A stretch of 64,000 nucleotides of DNA from Photobacterium leiognathi (GTDB lineage: Bacteria > Pseudomonadota > Gammaproteobacteria > Enterobacterales > Vibrionaceae): assembly GCF_030685535.1 (NCBI RefSeq), contig NZ_CP131599.1, positions 62,001 to 126,000 on the forward strand, given 5' to 3'. The position numbers and the translations under genes were made by a program. Shown here piece by piece: positions 8,668 through 16,982 of this stretch. Each line of letters begins with the position of its first letter. Position 1 is the first letter of the stretch. Below the pieces are notes generated by a model. That model did not search any database and was not told the DNA's origin. It saw only the letters and a list, made by a program, of their open reading frames with translations.

Positions 8668-8770
8668 TTTCAACTTATAGTTGTTTCTAGTGATTTCAAC
8701 ATATGGTTGTTTTTTATTATCTAACTGAATTTAAATAAATATAAATTTTTAATTTATGGTTGTTTCAACA
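8668..8770. repeat. Transposon right end with three TnsB-like binding sites
   Basis: On the minus strand reading inward, the end is TGTTGAAACAACCATAAATT (8770 inward), then about 35 bp of AT-rich spacer. An AAACAACCATATGTTGAAAT site (about 8694-8712) and an AACAACTATAAGTTGAAA site (about 8668-8686) follow. One terminal site, a gap, then two close sites is the arrangement I recall for the Tn6677 right end, and the ACAACCATA core is the same. The terminal dinucleotides TG...CA fit Tn7-family ends. A 5-bp target duplication would be GTTCA (8771-8775); the other copy is outside the window. Confidence 0.85.
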
Positions 8771-8843
8771 GTTCACGGATGACACGCTCATCATATTTGA
8801 TACGAGCTGCTAGCTCTGCTGTTGTAAGATAGGTATTGTCCAT
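8771..8843 (-). pseudogene. 5' fragment of a small HTH (AlpA/excisionase-like) gene interrupted by the transposon
   Basis: ATG 8843 has a good GGAG site upstream. It encodes MDNTYLTTAELAARIKYDER and a few more residues before running into the transposon end, where the frame stops after 29 codons at 8754. The sequence resembles the start of small helix-turn-helix proteins (AlpA/MerR-like excisionases) of integrative elements: a TTAELAARI helix followed by a second helix. The rest of the gene should lie beyond the left end of the transposon. It is divergent from the Xre regulator at 8977. Confidence 0.65.
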
Positions 8844-8976
8844 CGTACAATCTCCTATAACTCGATTTGGTTTACAAAAAGCTTAAATGCTCTCCTACAG
8901 AACAAAATGTAACACAATATTGACCTATTGCAACCATTTTTAACCTATAGGAGACTATTTTTATCAGGAGAAGAGC
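8844..8976. promoter_or_regulatory. Divergent promoter region with repeated TCTCCTAYA operators
   Basis: TCTCCTATA (8851-8859), TCTCCTACA (8891-8899) and the inverted TATAGGAGA (about 8945-8953) are spaced through the region between the interrupted HTH gene and the Xre gene. Such repeated and inverted boxes suggest binding of the Xre protein. No experimental support. Confidence 0.4.
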
Positions 8977-9192
8977 ATGCTGAAGTGCCATTTATCTAAG
9001 CTAATGGGCGAAAAAAGATTAAAAATTTCTGATATATCAAGAAATACGGGAATAAATAGAGGCACAATCACACGTTTATATAACGAAACAGCGACACGAG
9101 TTGATCTTGAAGTCATTGAGCAGCTTTGCGATTACTTAGATATTACGGTAGGTGAGTTGTTTGAAATCCAGAAAGACAGCGAAACTGATTAG
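8977..9192 (+). CDS. Small Xre/Cro-type transcriptional regulator (YozG-like)
   Basis: This 71-residue protein is almost entirely one HTH_3/Xre domain: LSKLMGEKRLKISDISRNTGINRGTITRLYN forms the helix-turn-helix, followed by LEVIEQLCDYLDITVGELFEI. That is the usual size of stand-alone Cro/CI-type regulators in prophages and integrative elements. Start ATG follows a strong AGGAGAAGAGC. It lies just outside the transposon end and is divergent from the interrupted HTH gene, with operator-like boxes between. It probably controls that lost element, not the CAST. Confidence 0.85.
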   Translation: MLKCHLSKLMGEKRLKISDISRNTGINRGTITRLYNETATRVDLEVIEQLCDYLDITVGELFEIQKDSETD

Positions 9193-9252
9193 ATTATCTA
9201 ATAACGAAAGTGCTAACCGATGAGATAATGATTAAAGCCTACGAAAAATGGT

Positions 9253-9281
9253 GGTCACTGATTTGGTCACCGTTTGGTCAC
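9253..9281. repeat. Three short direct repeats of (T)GGTCAC
   Basis: GGTCAC occurs at 9253, 9265 and 9276, spaced 11-12 bp, between the Xre gene and the tRNA-Asn terminator. Short tandem sites next to a tRNA can be integrase arm sites or part of an attachment region. No integrase is present here. Confidence 0.3.
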
Positions 9282-9312
9282 CGAGCATTTTTAAGTGATT
9301 TTTTACAGACGT

Positions 9313-9342
9313 AAAAAAGCCCGCAATTGCTTGCGGGCTTTT
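9313..9342 (-). terminator. Terminator of tRNA cluster A
   Basis: An AGCCCGCAA / TTGCGGGCT stem is flanked by A-run and T-run on opposite sides. The same terminator is repeated after tRNA clusters B and C. Confidence 0.9.
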
Positions 9343-9347
9343 CTATT

Positions 9348-9423
9348 TGGCTCCTCCTGCTGGACTTGAACCAGCGACATACGGATTAACAGTCCGCCGT
9401 TCTACCGACTGAACTAAGGAGGA
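9348..9423 (-). tRNA. tRNA-Asn (GTT)
   Basis: 76 nt including encoded CCA; the anticodon loop reads CTGTTAA and the acceptor is TCCTCCT/AGGAGGA. Last gene of cluster A. Identical copies occur at 61838 and 62697. Confidence 0.97.
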
Positions 9424-9429
9424 ATTGTT

Positions 9430-9504
<75 letters not shown>

Positions 9505-9523
9505 TTTGCATTACAGCAAAGAA

Positions 9524-9608
9524 TGGTGGTGGGGGAAGGATTCGAACCTTCGAAGGCAGTGCAAGCAGATTTACAATCTGCTCCCTTTGACCACTCGGGA
9601 ACCCCACC
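9524..9608 (-). tRNA. tRNA-Tyr (GTA)
   Basis: 85 nt class II tRNA with encoded CCA, anticodon stem GCAGA/TCTGC, loop TTGTAAA and a long variable arm. Copies are at 61921 and 62780. Confidence 0.96.
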
Positions 9609-9615
9609 GAAATAA

Positions 9616-9691
<76 letters not shown>

Positions 9692-9737
9692 ACAAAAATT
9701 TCGTTTTATCATCAAGCCAAAGCTTAACAATTAAATA

Positions 9738-9828
9738 TGGCGGAGAGATAGGGATTTGAACCCTAGATACGCTATTAACGTATGCCGGTTTTCAAGTACA
9801 GTGCTTTCAACCACTCAGCCATCTCTCC
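9738..9828 (-). tRNA. tRNA-Ser (TGA), anticodon stem partly unpaired
   Basis: 91 nt class II tRNA with loop CTTGAAA (anticodon TGA). The 5' stem half is CTGTA and the 3' half ACCGG, leaving two mismatches next to the loop. The other arms are intact. It may be a decayed copy or a chimaera of two gene variants (see findings). Confidence 0.85.
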
Positions 9829-9840
9829 TAAGTGCGAAGA

Positions 9841-9869
9841 ATAATATCGACCTAACTTGCTGCTGTAAA
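9841..9869 (-). promoter_or_regulatory. Promoter of tRNA cluster A
   Basis: On the minus strand TTTACA, a 17-bp spacer and TATTAT lie just upstream of tRNA-Ser. The discriminator is TCTTCGC. Clusters B and C have the same TTTACA at 17 bp. Confidence 0.7.
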
Positions 9870-10045
9870 GGGAAAAATTCGAAAATAAGTTTAGGTAGTC
9901 ACTTTTCAACCAAATATCGATATCTTACTCAAAAAAACAACTACAGCCTTGATTATAAAAAATATTTATTGTTGCTATCTCCTTCAACAATAATGATATT
10001 CCGAAACAAAATTTTAAATACTCTGTCCATGATATGGGCTCATAA

Positions 10046-10078
10046 ATAAAACACCCCGATAGCAACGCTTCGGGGTGT
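10046..10078 (-). terminator. Terminator of the chitinase gene
   Basis: A 9-bp stem ACACCCCGA/TCGGGGTGT is followed by a short T-run on the minus strand, about 35 bp past the chitinase stop. Confidence 0.85.
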
Positions 10079-10111
10079 CGTTAGTTAACTATTTATTCGA
10101 ATGAAAATAAA

Positions 10112-11830
10112 TTAAATTTGTTTCCAAGGATCTCCAGCATCAGGTTTATTTCCTGTCGTCCACCATTTCGCTTGGTATTCACTACCTTGATAGCTTACCT
10201 TGTCGCCACCAACGTAGATTGCACTTGCATCCCATGCTGGCGAGCCTGTTACAGGCGGATCCACAGGTTCTACAGGATCGACTGGCTCAACTGGGTCGAT
10301 AGGTGGTTCTACAGGATCAACCGGGTCAACAGGATCTACTGGTGGCTCTACAGGGTCAACCGGATCTGGCGTTACAGGAGTACCACTTTCTAGAGCCCAA
10401 GGGCCGCCACTTGCAGGGTTATCGCCTTGTGTCCACCACTTGGCTTTATAGACAGCACCTTGATAACTCACTTTATCGCCGCCAACATAAACTTTATTGC
10501 TTTCCCATGTAGCAACGCCATCAACTGGTGGGTCTACAGGATCAACTGGCTTGTCTGTGTCTGGTAATTTATCAACCACACGAACATCCGGCCAATTGGC
10601 GTGTGAGCCATAGAAGTTTTCTACACATTTTTCGTAGTCACCTTCAACTAGCGCAGAATAAGCCGTTTGGAAACCGACTAACTCACACTCAAATGAAACA
10701 CCACCCGGGCGATCTGAGTAATATTTCCAGTTTGCATCCCAGTTGGTATAAAGCACATCGGTTGCACCATTAAGGTTTAAACTTCCGTAGGGTGTTTGCT
10801 GCCAACAGGTATTTTTCTCATCAGCAGCAATCGCAATTTCGTAATGCTCTGCTAAGCCTTCCCAGTAACGAATACGGTTAACAGGTTGACCTTTGTCTTT
10901 ATTCTGCTCACCACATTCAATACCACCATTGATCACGTTAATAGTCGTACCAAAGCCATAGGTAATACCCGCATCTAATTCACGTTGTGATGGTTTCCAA
11001 GTACGGTCAATCACGTGCAACATGGCAGGTTTTGGCGCTTGCGGTGTTAAGAAGAACCAGATGGCAGAAGCGAGGTTTAACCAAGAATCGGCGACTAAAC
11101 CTGGATCATTCAGTAACACAGTTGCATCACCGTCAAACATCACTTCAGAGAAGGCACCATAGTTAAAGTGATAAGAAAGCTGTTTTGCGCCTCGTCCAAA
11201 GTAGCCCTGACCATCAGAACACGGCCAACGTTTGTTTTGCCAATCGTTTTGTCCACAGCCTGTGGTATAACCCGCTTGACCTTCAGACCACCCCATTTCA
11301 CGCACATGCACTAGTGCTTGCTGCCACTCTTCCAGTGCTAGTGGGTTATCTGAGTAGTTGTCTTTACTAATATGACCGCCTGTTTCTTGCGAAAAGTGAG
11401 CAAAAGCCGTCACGATAGAAGTTTTACAAATCTTGTCAGCATCTCGACCATCGGTGTAGTCGCCACAGAACGCAGGGAATTTACCAATCGCACGTAAGAA
11501 ACGAGTATAGGTATATTCAGGTGCCGCCATTTGAGTTAGGAAGTTCCACTCAGTTTCAGGGAACACGCGCTCAACGCGTTTTACGTTATCAGGGTTGGTT
11601 GCAGCATCAGGATAGATAGCTTCTACAACAGTATTAGGGCGAGTCTCTAAAGCTTTGGCCCATACGTCATACATAGGATCGGCAGTTTTAGCATCTTCTG
11701 CTGCTTTAATCTCTGAACGCTCAATAATATAACCGCCCGGATTTTCAGGATCTGGCTGAGGATTCATGGCATAACTGCTTGTTGCAGTGAAACCCGCCAG
11801 CAGTAACGCTATTGGAGTTATTTTCGTCAT
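10112..11830 (-). CDS. Secreted GH19 chitinase with two CBM5/12 chitin-binding modules
   Basis: This 572-residue protein has a Sec signal peptide (cleavage after SSYA, residue 21). The GH19 catalytic domain spans about residues 60-400. Motif AHFSQETGGH carries the expected catalytic Glu near 149, and YFGRGAKQLSYHFNYG matches the GH19 signature. Two near-identical C-terminal modules (W...YVGGDKVSYQG..Y.AKWWT.G..P....PW) are CBM5/12 chitin binders, joined by an acidic PVDP/PVEP repeat linker. The enzyme hydrolyses chitin outside the cell. It is a single gene with AAGGAATT before ATG and its own terminator. Two binding modules and a flexible linker suit insoluble chitin. Confidence 0.95.
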   Translation of the reverse strand: MTKITPIALLLAGFTATSSYAMNPQPDPENPGGYIIERSEIKAAEDAKTADPMYDVWAKALETRPNTVVEAIYPDAATNPDNVKRVERVFPETEWNFLTQMAAPEYTYTRFLRAIGKFPAFCGDYTDGRDADKICKTSIVTAFAHFSQETGGHISKDNYSDNPLALEEWQQALVHVREMGWSEGQAGYTTGCGQNDWQNKRWPCSDGQGYFGRGAKQLSYHFNYGAFSEVMFDGDATVLLNDPGLVADSWLNLASAIWFFLTPQAPKPAMLHVIDRTWKPSQRELDAGITYGFGTTINVINGGIECGEQNKDKGQPVNRIRYWEGLAEHYEIAIAADEKNTCWQQTPYGSLNLNGATDVLYTNWDANWKYYSDRPGGVSFECELVGFQTAYSALVEGDYEKCVENFYGSHANWPDVRVVDKLPDTDKPVDPVDPPVDGVATWESNKVYVGGDKVSYQGAVYKAKWWTQGDNPASGGPWALESGTPVTPDPVDPVEPPVDPVDPVDPVEPPIDPVEPVDPVEPVDPPVTGSPAWDASAIYVGGDKVSYQGSEYQAKWWTTGNKPDAGDPWKQI

Positions 11831-12506
11831 TATTAATTCCTTTTAGAATACGATTTCGCTATCTTTCAGAACTAAAATAAGCCTTAAATACCAACCAAAC
11901 TGCTTAATAAGAGTAACGCTATATATTTTAATGTTTAAAAACTCATTTTAGTTATCAATATATATAAGCGATACATTTTGAGCGGCAATTTTTAAATGTT
12001 AAAAGCGTGTTATGAGACGTACTTTTATGTACCTTGCAATAATGGCACAACTTTAATACTCACCAATATCACACTCTACACAATTATTTATAACATCATG
12101 GTGATACAAATAGTCTACGTTACTATTGATTTAGATTTATAATTCAAAAGACAGGAAACACAAGCAAGTAATTGATTTTATTTGTAAATAAAACACACCA
12201 AAACAATCCAATATACAACAAAACTAATAAAAACAAGCTTCACATTACAAATCGAGAACCAAGATCACTACTATTTTTTTGAACCACTATCGCTATAGTT
12301 TCTCGCTCATAAAACAATAAATAATTATATTAGTAATATAGAAAGATGATCAGTGCGATTATTTACAAAGTAATAGTCTGTAAATAATAGAGGAACATTG
12401 AGCTGACACGTAAAAATACAAAATAATACGCGCAGATTTTGAATGGGCTTAATACAAACAGTAATCTAAAATAACTATTATTAAGAAATCGATAGGAGCA
12501 ATTATT
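11831..12506. other. Long AT-rich intergenic region between chitinase and rof
   Basis: About 675 bp lie between divergently transcribed genes. It is AT-rich with no open frame that has a plausible ribosome site. It must hold both promoters; I see no clear operator or RNA structure. Confidence 0.5.
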
Positions 12507-12749
12507 ATGATAAGTTGTCATCAGCACGATTACATTGAAATTGCCTGTATGCTCCACCTAAATATCAGCCTTACTTACAGAAATGGTGAAACCGTAACGG
12601 GTATTGCGCAAGATACTTGCTATAACGCTCAACGTGAAGAATGTATTGAGCTAAGAGTGGATAATGCGGTATCGACTATCGTGTTAGATCATCTTGCTTC
12701 TATGCATGCCAATACAGCAAACCCGCATTTTGATACCATTAATTTTTAA
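12507..12749 (+). CDS. rof: Rho-binding antiterminator Rof (YaeO)
   Basis: This 80-residue protein has the usual Rof length. The N-terminus ISCHQHDYIEIACM, the central NGETVTGIAQDT and AQREECIELRV, and IVLDHLASM match the Rof/YaeO family. These small proteins bind Rho and reduce transcription termination. Start ATG has TAGGAG upstream. It is a monocistronic gene with a strong terminator after it. Confidence 0.92.
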   Translation: MISCHQHDYIEIACMLHLNISLTYRNGETVTGIAQDTCYNAQREECIELRVDNAVSTIVLDHLASMHANTANPHFDTINF

Positions 12750-12796
12750 ATTTACATTGTAAATAATGGCTAAAAATCATCTAAAGAATAAAGAAA

Positions 12797-12824
12797 AAGG
12801 AGACTCAATTGCTTGAGTCTCCTT
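12797..12824. terminator. Bidirectional terminator after rof
   Basis: A perfect 12-bp stem AAGGAGACTCAA / TTGAGTCTCCTT lies between convergent rof and the small gene at 12869, with A-run and T-rich flanks. Confidence 0.85.
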
Positions 12825-12868
12825 GTATTTAGTTAAAAAACTTAAATATACCGTTTAACATATTTAAG

Positions 12869-13054
12869 TTATTTATAGGTAAATGACATCTCACCATCTG
12901 AATCAGTATAAAGTGCAGCTTTTGATTGTTTAATTAACTGTGCAGCGTATGAAGGAGTAACAGCACGTAATTCGCCTTTAGCTGAAACAAACTCACCTTC
13001 CCATGCAACATCACGGTATTTACCAGCTTCTAAAATTTCTACTACTACTTTCAT
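12869..13054 (-). CDS. Small conserved hypothetical protein
   Basis: This 61-residue protein, MKVVVEILEAGKYRDVAWEG..., is predicted soluble with beta-strands and ends SDGEMSFTYK. ATG 13054 is preceded by AAGGTGCAGTA, a usable ribosome site. It is convergent with rof and shares its terminator. I do not recognise a named family; a role is not proposed. Confidence 0.6.
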   Translation of the reverse strand: MKVVVEILEAGKYRDVAWEGEFVSAKGELRAVTPSYAAQLIKQSKAALYTDSDGEMSFTYK

Positions 13055-13386
13055 AATTACTGCACCTTAAATCAAAATATTAAATAGCGACGGAATCGTA
13101 TGCCCCGTTGATGTTTTTAATTTAGCAAGTTTCGATTATTTGTCATCATAGTAAAAATGAAACGTTAGTTATTCATAAATGGAGCATTAAGAAAAACTGA
13201 ACGAAATGCTTAATTAGTTTCAATTCTTGTTTATATAATCACTTATCCCACAACACCGAAGTTTTAACATAACCAATTGAATATTAATAAATAAATCGAC
13301 ATCACATTGTTTCAATAGCATTATAAAAAATACGGTTAAATCGGGTAAATAATCAATTCACTTGTATGTAATAGGTGTTTTCATTG
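13055..13386. other. Intergenic stretch
   Basis: AT-rich, about 330 bp, with no supported gene. It carries the promoter of the small gene at 12869 and perhaps that of the following mini-ORF. Confidence 0.4.
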
Positions 13387-13482
13387 ATGAATAAAATGCA
13401 AGATTGCATTTATGATCTTTTCAATAACCCATTTTTGGTCTTCGCCTGTGCAATATCGGTCTTGATGCTGAGTAAGAAATAA
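13387..13482 (+). CDS. Possible 31-residue membrane miniprotein
   Basis: ATG to TAA encodes a 31-residue peptide with a polar start (MNKMQDCIYDLFNN) and one hydrophobic segment PFLVFACAISVLML ending in SKK. That is the look of a single-span small membrane protein with a positive tail. AGGTG lies about 9 bases upstream. It ends directly before a terminator. No homologue is recalled, so this could be chance. Confidence 0.35.
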   Translation: MNKMQDCIYDLFNNPFLVFACAISVLMLSKK

Positions 13483-13507
13483 AAAGGGCAACCTCAGTTA
13501 CCCTTTC
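13483..13507. terminator. Terminator between mini-ORF and DJ-1-like gene
   Basis: An imperfect stem AAGGGCAA / TTACCCTT with A- and T-runs. It serves the kdgK-eda-DJ1 operon on the minus strand and perhaps also the mini-ORF. Confidence 0.7.
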
Positions 13508-13537
13508 TTATGCTCAAACATTGCTATCAAAGCGCCA

Positions 13538-14116
13538 TTACAAAGACCAATGATCAAAATAGATATGGTTTGCCTGCCAATCGACTTTCTCTTGATTATC
13601 AGCAAGCAAGTATTTTGCAACGGTGAAAGCAAATTCAAAGCTCACACCTAAACCTCGTCCTGTAATGAAGTTATCAGCAACTACCACTTTCTCTAGCTGG
13701 AAATCCCCATCTTCAAATTTATCAGCCAATTTATCACCCGTAGTATAAGGACGACCTTGCAATAAATGGTGTGCTGCTAGCACTTTGGCTCCCGATGAGC
13801 ATAAAGCACAAATGTACTTATTCGCTTCAATATGTCGCTTTAGAAAAGCAATCACATTCGGGTTTGCTGATAGATTATCGGTTCCTTGTGGGCCGCCCGG
13901 CATCATGACAGCATCGTAAGTGTCATCAAACTTATCAACTAAGGTAAAGTCTGCGGTGATTTTGGTGTTAAAGTAAGTATTGAGCGCTGTGGTTTCCATG
14001 CACGATAGCACGTCAACCTCGATGTCTAATCGACGCATGATATCGATAAAGACAACCGCTTCCCCTTCTTCAAAACCATCAGCCAATAACACAGCAACAC
14101 GTTTAGTTTCAGACAT
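13538..14116 (-). CDS. DJ-1/PfpI family protein
   Basis: This 192-residue protein carries the family nucleophile-elbow segment YICALCSSGAKVL with Cys106, an early acidic FEEGEAV and MMPGGPQGTDNL. Members act as glyoxalase/deglycase-like or chaperone-like proteins; the exact activity here is not known. It lies 9 bp behind eda, with GGAGAGTGAA before ATG, and is thus the third gene of the kdgK-eda operon. Its place in the operon could mean repair of damage by reactive dicarbonyls made during uronate breakdown; that is inference. Confidence 0.88.
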   Translation of the reverse strand: MSETKRVAVLLADGFEEGEAVVFIDIMRRLDIEVDVLSCMETTALNTYFNTKITADFTLVDKFDDTYDAVMMPGGPQGTDNLSANPNVIAFLKRHIEANKYICALCSSGAKVLAAHHLLQGRPYTTGDKLADKFEDGDFQLEKVVVADNFITGRGLGVSFEFAFTVAKYLLADNQEKVDWQANHIYFDHWSL

Positions 14117-14125
14117 TTCACTCTC

Positions 14126-14761
14126 CTACTGCTGAGTTAACTTCACCGCTTCACGTACGTTGCGAGCAATGCTATCCCAATCATGGGCATTTATCGCAGT
14201 CGTTGGTGCAATCCATGTTCCGCCACAAGCGACTACTTGAGGAATGGCTAAGTAATCCAATAGGTTTTGTGGATTTACCCCACCTGTTGGCATCAACTCA
14301 ATTTGACTATATGGACCAGTTAAGGATTTAAGCATGTTAATGCCACCAGAAGCTTCTGCTGGAAAGAATTTTAGCGCTGTTACACCAAGCTCTAACGCTT
14401 GTTCAACAAGGCTTGGATTATTCACACCCGGGATCATCTTAATATTGTTTTCAATACAATATTTCACTGTAGTTGGGTTAAACCCTGGGCTAATAACAAA
14501 ATCAGCACCCGCCTCAATTGCTGCATCGACTTGCTCTTTAGTTAATACCGTTCCTGCACACAACACAATCTCAGGGAACGCTTCACGAATGCGACGAATC
14601 GATTCTGCAGCAGCGGCTGTTCTAAACGTAATTTCAGCCGCAGGCAGACCGTTTTCAACTAATACTTTGGCTAACGGCACCGCATCATCGGCATTATCAA
14701 TTTGGATCACTGGCATTACTTTTAAATCACGTAATTTTGCTATCCATGCTTGAGTCATCAT
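14126..14761 (-). CDS. eda: KHG/KDPG aldolase
   Basis: This 211-residue class I aldolase cleaves 2-keto-3-deoxy-6-phosphogluconate to pyruvate and glyceraldehyde 3-phosphate. Expected residues are present: Glu43 in AAEITFRT and the Schiff-base Lys131 in TALKFFPAEASGG, with LCAGTVLT and FVISPGFNP. The start overlaps the kdgK stop (ATGA), so translation is coupled. It finishes the uronate branch of the locus. Confidence 0.95.
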   Translation of the reverse strand: MMTQAWIAKLRDLKVMPVIQIDNADDAVPLAKVLVENGLPAAEITFRTAAAAESIRRIREAFPEIVLCAGTVLTKEQVDAAIEAGADFVISPGFNPTTVKYCIENNIKMIPGVNNPSLVEQALELGVTALKFFPAEASGGINMLKSLTGPYSQIELMPTGGVNPQNLLDYLAIPQVVACGGTWIAPTTAINAHDWDSIARNVREAVKLTQQ

Positions 14762-15720
14762 AAGTTTTCATCCATCAATTTTGTTAAAGAACGCGTATAA
14801 GTTTCAGGGATCACCGCCCCTTTATGCTGAATCACTTGTGCTGCAAGCTGGTTACCCCAGTGACAACATTCACTCATTGGCATACCTAATGCCCAAGCAG
14901 CTAAGAATGCAGCATTAAATGAGTCGCCTGCGGCAGTAGTATCAACAATATTATCAACCACATTGCCTTGAACAATGCCCGACTGTCCGAGTTCGAACCA
15001 CTGCGCACCGTCTTTACCTAACTTCACCACCACTTGTTCAACATTGGATAAGCGCTTGGCAATCACATCAGGTGAGCTATTAACGGTGCCATGAAGTAGA
15101 TCTTCATCATCAGCCGTTACCAGCGCAATATCTGCCAAACTATAGAGCTGAGACATCCACTCATGCGCATTTTGTCGGCTGCGCCATAAACGAGGGCGAT
15201 AGTTAGAATCGATAGCGATTTTCACCCCAGCGTTGCGCACATCAGCTAATGCTGCAAGTAACTTCATCTTGCCGTGATCAGGTAAAATCGCTAGCGAGAT
15301 CCCAGATAAGTACACTAAATCACAGCTTTTCATATACTCAACAGCTGTACGAAATTGGGGATGATCGCACATTTGTCGAGCTGCTGAATCATTACGCCAA
15401 TAGTGGAAACTGCGCTCACCATTTGGGTCGATTTCAATGGCATACATGCCCGGTAATTTGTGGGTTTCACGCAGCACATAATCACAATTGATCCTTTCTT
15501 TTTGCCAAGCATGGATCATGTGATTACTGTAATTATCAAGGCCAAGTGCGGTGATATAGGTCGGAGCAAGTTGCGGTAATAGGCGAGATAAATAAATAGC
15601 GGTATTTAATGTATCACCGCCAAAACGCTGCTCTTGTTGGCCGAATGGCTGACCACTAAATTCAATCATACACTCGCCAATAATCGCGACTTTTTTTGAG
15701 AGTGACTGGAGTGATTCCAT
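14758..15720 (-). CDS. kdgK: 2-keto-3-deoxygluconate kinase, PfkB family
   Basis: The protein is about 320 residues. I chose ATG 15720 (MESLQSLSKKVAIIGE) because GGAGA lies 7 bases upstream; an upstream in-frame ATG at 15783 adds 21 residues without a ribosome site. PfkB features include GGDTLNTAIYLSRL near the N-terminus and the C-terminal signature DTTAAGDSFNAAF with the catalytic Asp. It phosphorylates KDG, the product of KduI/KduD, to KDPG for Eda, which overlaps it by 4 bp. Family and neighbours together make KdgK much more likely than a sugar-phosphate kinase. Confidence 0.9.
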   Translation of the reverse strand: MESLQSLSKKVAIIGECMIEFSGQPFGQQEQRFGGDTLNTAIYLSRLLPQLAPTYITALGLDNYSNHMIHAWQKERINCDYVLRETHKLPGMYAIEIDPNGERSFHYWRNDSAARQMCDHPQFRTAVEYMKSCDLVYLSGISLAILPDHGKMKLLAALADVRNAGVKIAIDSNYRPRLWRSRQNAHEWMSQLYSLADIALVTADDEDLLHGTVNSSPDVIAKRLSNVEQVVVKLGKDGAQWFELGQSGIVQGNVVDNIVDTTAAGDSFNAAFLAAWALGMPMSECCHWGNQLAAQVIQHKGAVIPETYTRSLTKLMDENL

Positions 15721-15863
15721 GATTTTCTCCAATGCAGAAATAAAAAAAGCTATGTTTAACGAATTATGGGGGAAGTTAAACATAGCTAATAACGGGCGCT
15801 AAGCGCATTCGTTCAGTCTGAGTTTCATTTAGTTTCGATAACCATGAAAGGGTGACTCAGTTG

Positions 15864-16784
<921 letters not shown>

Positions 16785-16842
16785 CTATTGATCACATATC
16801 GACTTTCAAATCGAAAACAAGTAATAAAATAAAGATAAAAAC

Positions 16843-16866
16843 ACTTTCGTTAACTTACGAAATAAC
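16843..16866. promoter_or_regulatory. Candidate AgaR operator upstream of kbaY
   Basis: ACTTTCGTTAACTTACGAAA is a TTTCGTTA-type box with dyad character. A second set (TTCGTTAACTTTCG near 16732) lies closer to kbaY. It resembles the E. coli AgaR-type TTTCRTTT pattern and the boxes at 21646, 24951 and 35331. Confidence 0.45.
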
Positions 16867-16921
16867 CAAAAAGGACTAAATGACAACGTAGATAAAAAGA
16901 ACAAAGCGGATAAAGCGCAAT

Positions 16922-16960
16922 AAAAAACCGAAGCAGAGCAGCACCCAACTTCGGTTGTTT
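16922..16960 (-). terminator. Terminator of the DUF2264 gene
   Basis: An AACCGAAG / CTTCGGTT stem with a longer loop, with T-run on the minus strand, just past the stop of the DUF2264 gene. Confidence 0.75.
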
Positions 16961-16982
16961 TATTTATGCGTTAGGATGTGGC

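Larger units (their letters stand above)
1..8770 (+). mobile_element. Right part of a Tn7-like CRISPR-associated transposon (I-F3 CAST type), left end outside window
   Basis: The right boundary is placed at 8770 because the sequence there ends in ...GGTTGTTTCAACA and carries three TnsB-like sites in the spacing I recall from the Tn6677 right end. A CRISPR array of I-F3 repeat type lies about 215 bp inside the innermost site. The interval carries accessory genes only: CoiA-like, possible lipoprotein, serine recombinase, NERD-helicase, methyltransferase and PLD-helicase. No tnsABC, tniQ or cas gene is in the window. The left extent is unknown; position 1 is just the window edge, and the left part of the interval could belong to another element. 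Seen: array, end sites and interrupted flanking gene. Known: I-F3 CASTs carry an array near one end. Inferred: the genes at 1-8118 are cargo. Confidence 0.8.

Noticed and set aside
8977..9192. Xre regulator as the control gene of the CAST
   Set aside because: I-F3 elements often carry an Xre gene, but this one lies outside the transposon end at 8770 and pairs with the interrupted HTH gene.
9756..10049. 97-codon open frame overlapping tRNA-Ser
   Set aside because: It begins inside the tRNA gene and has no family signature; an artefact of tRNA sequence.
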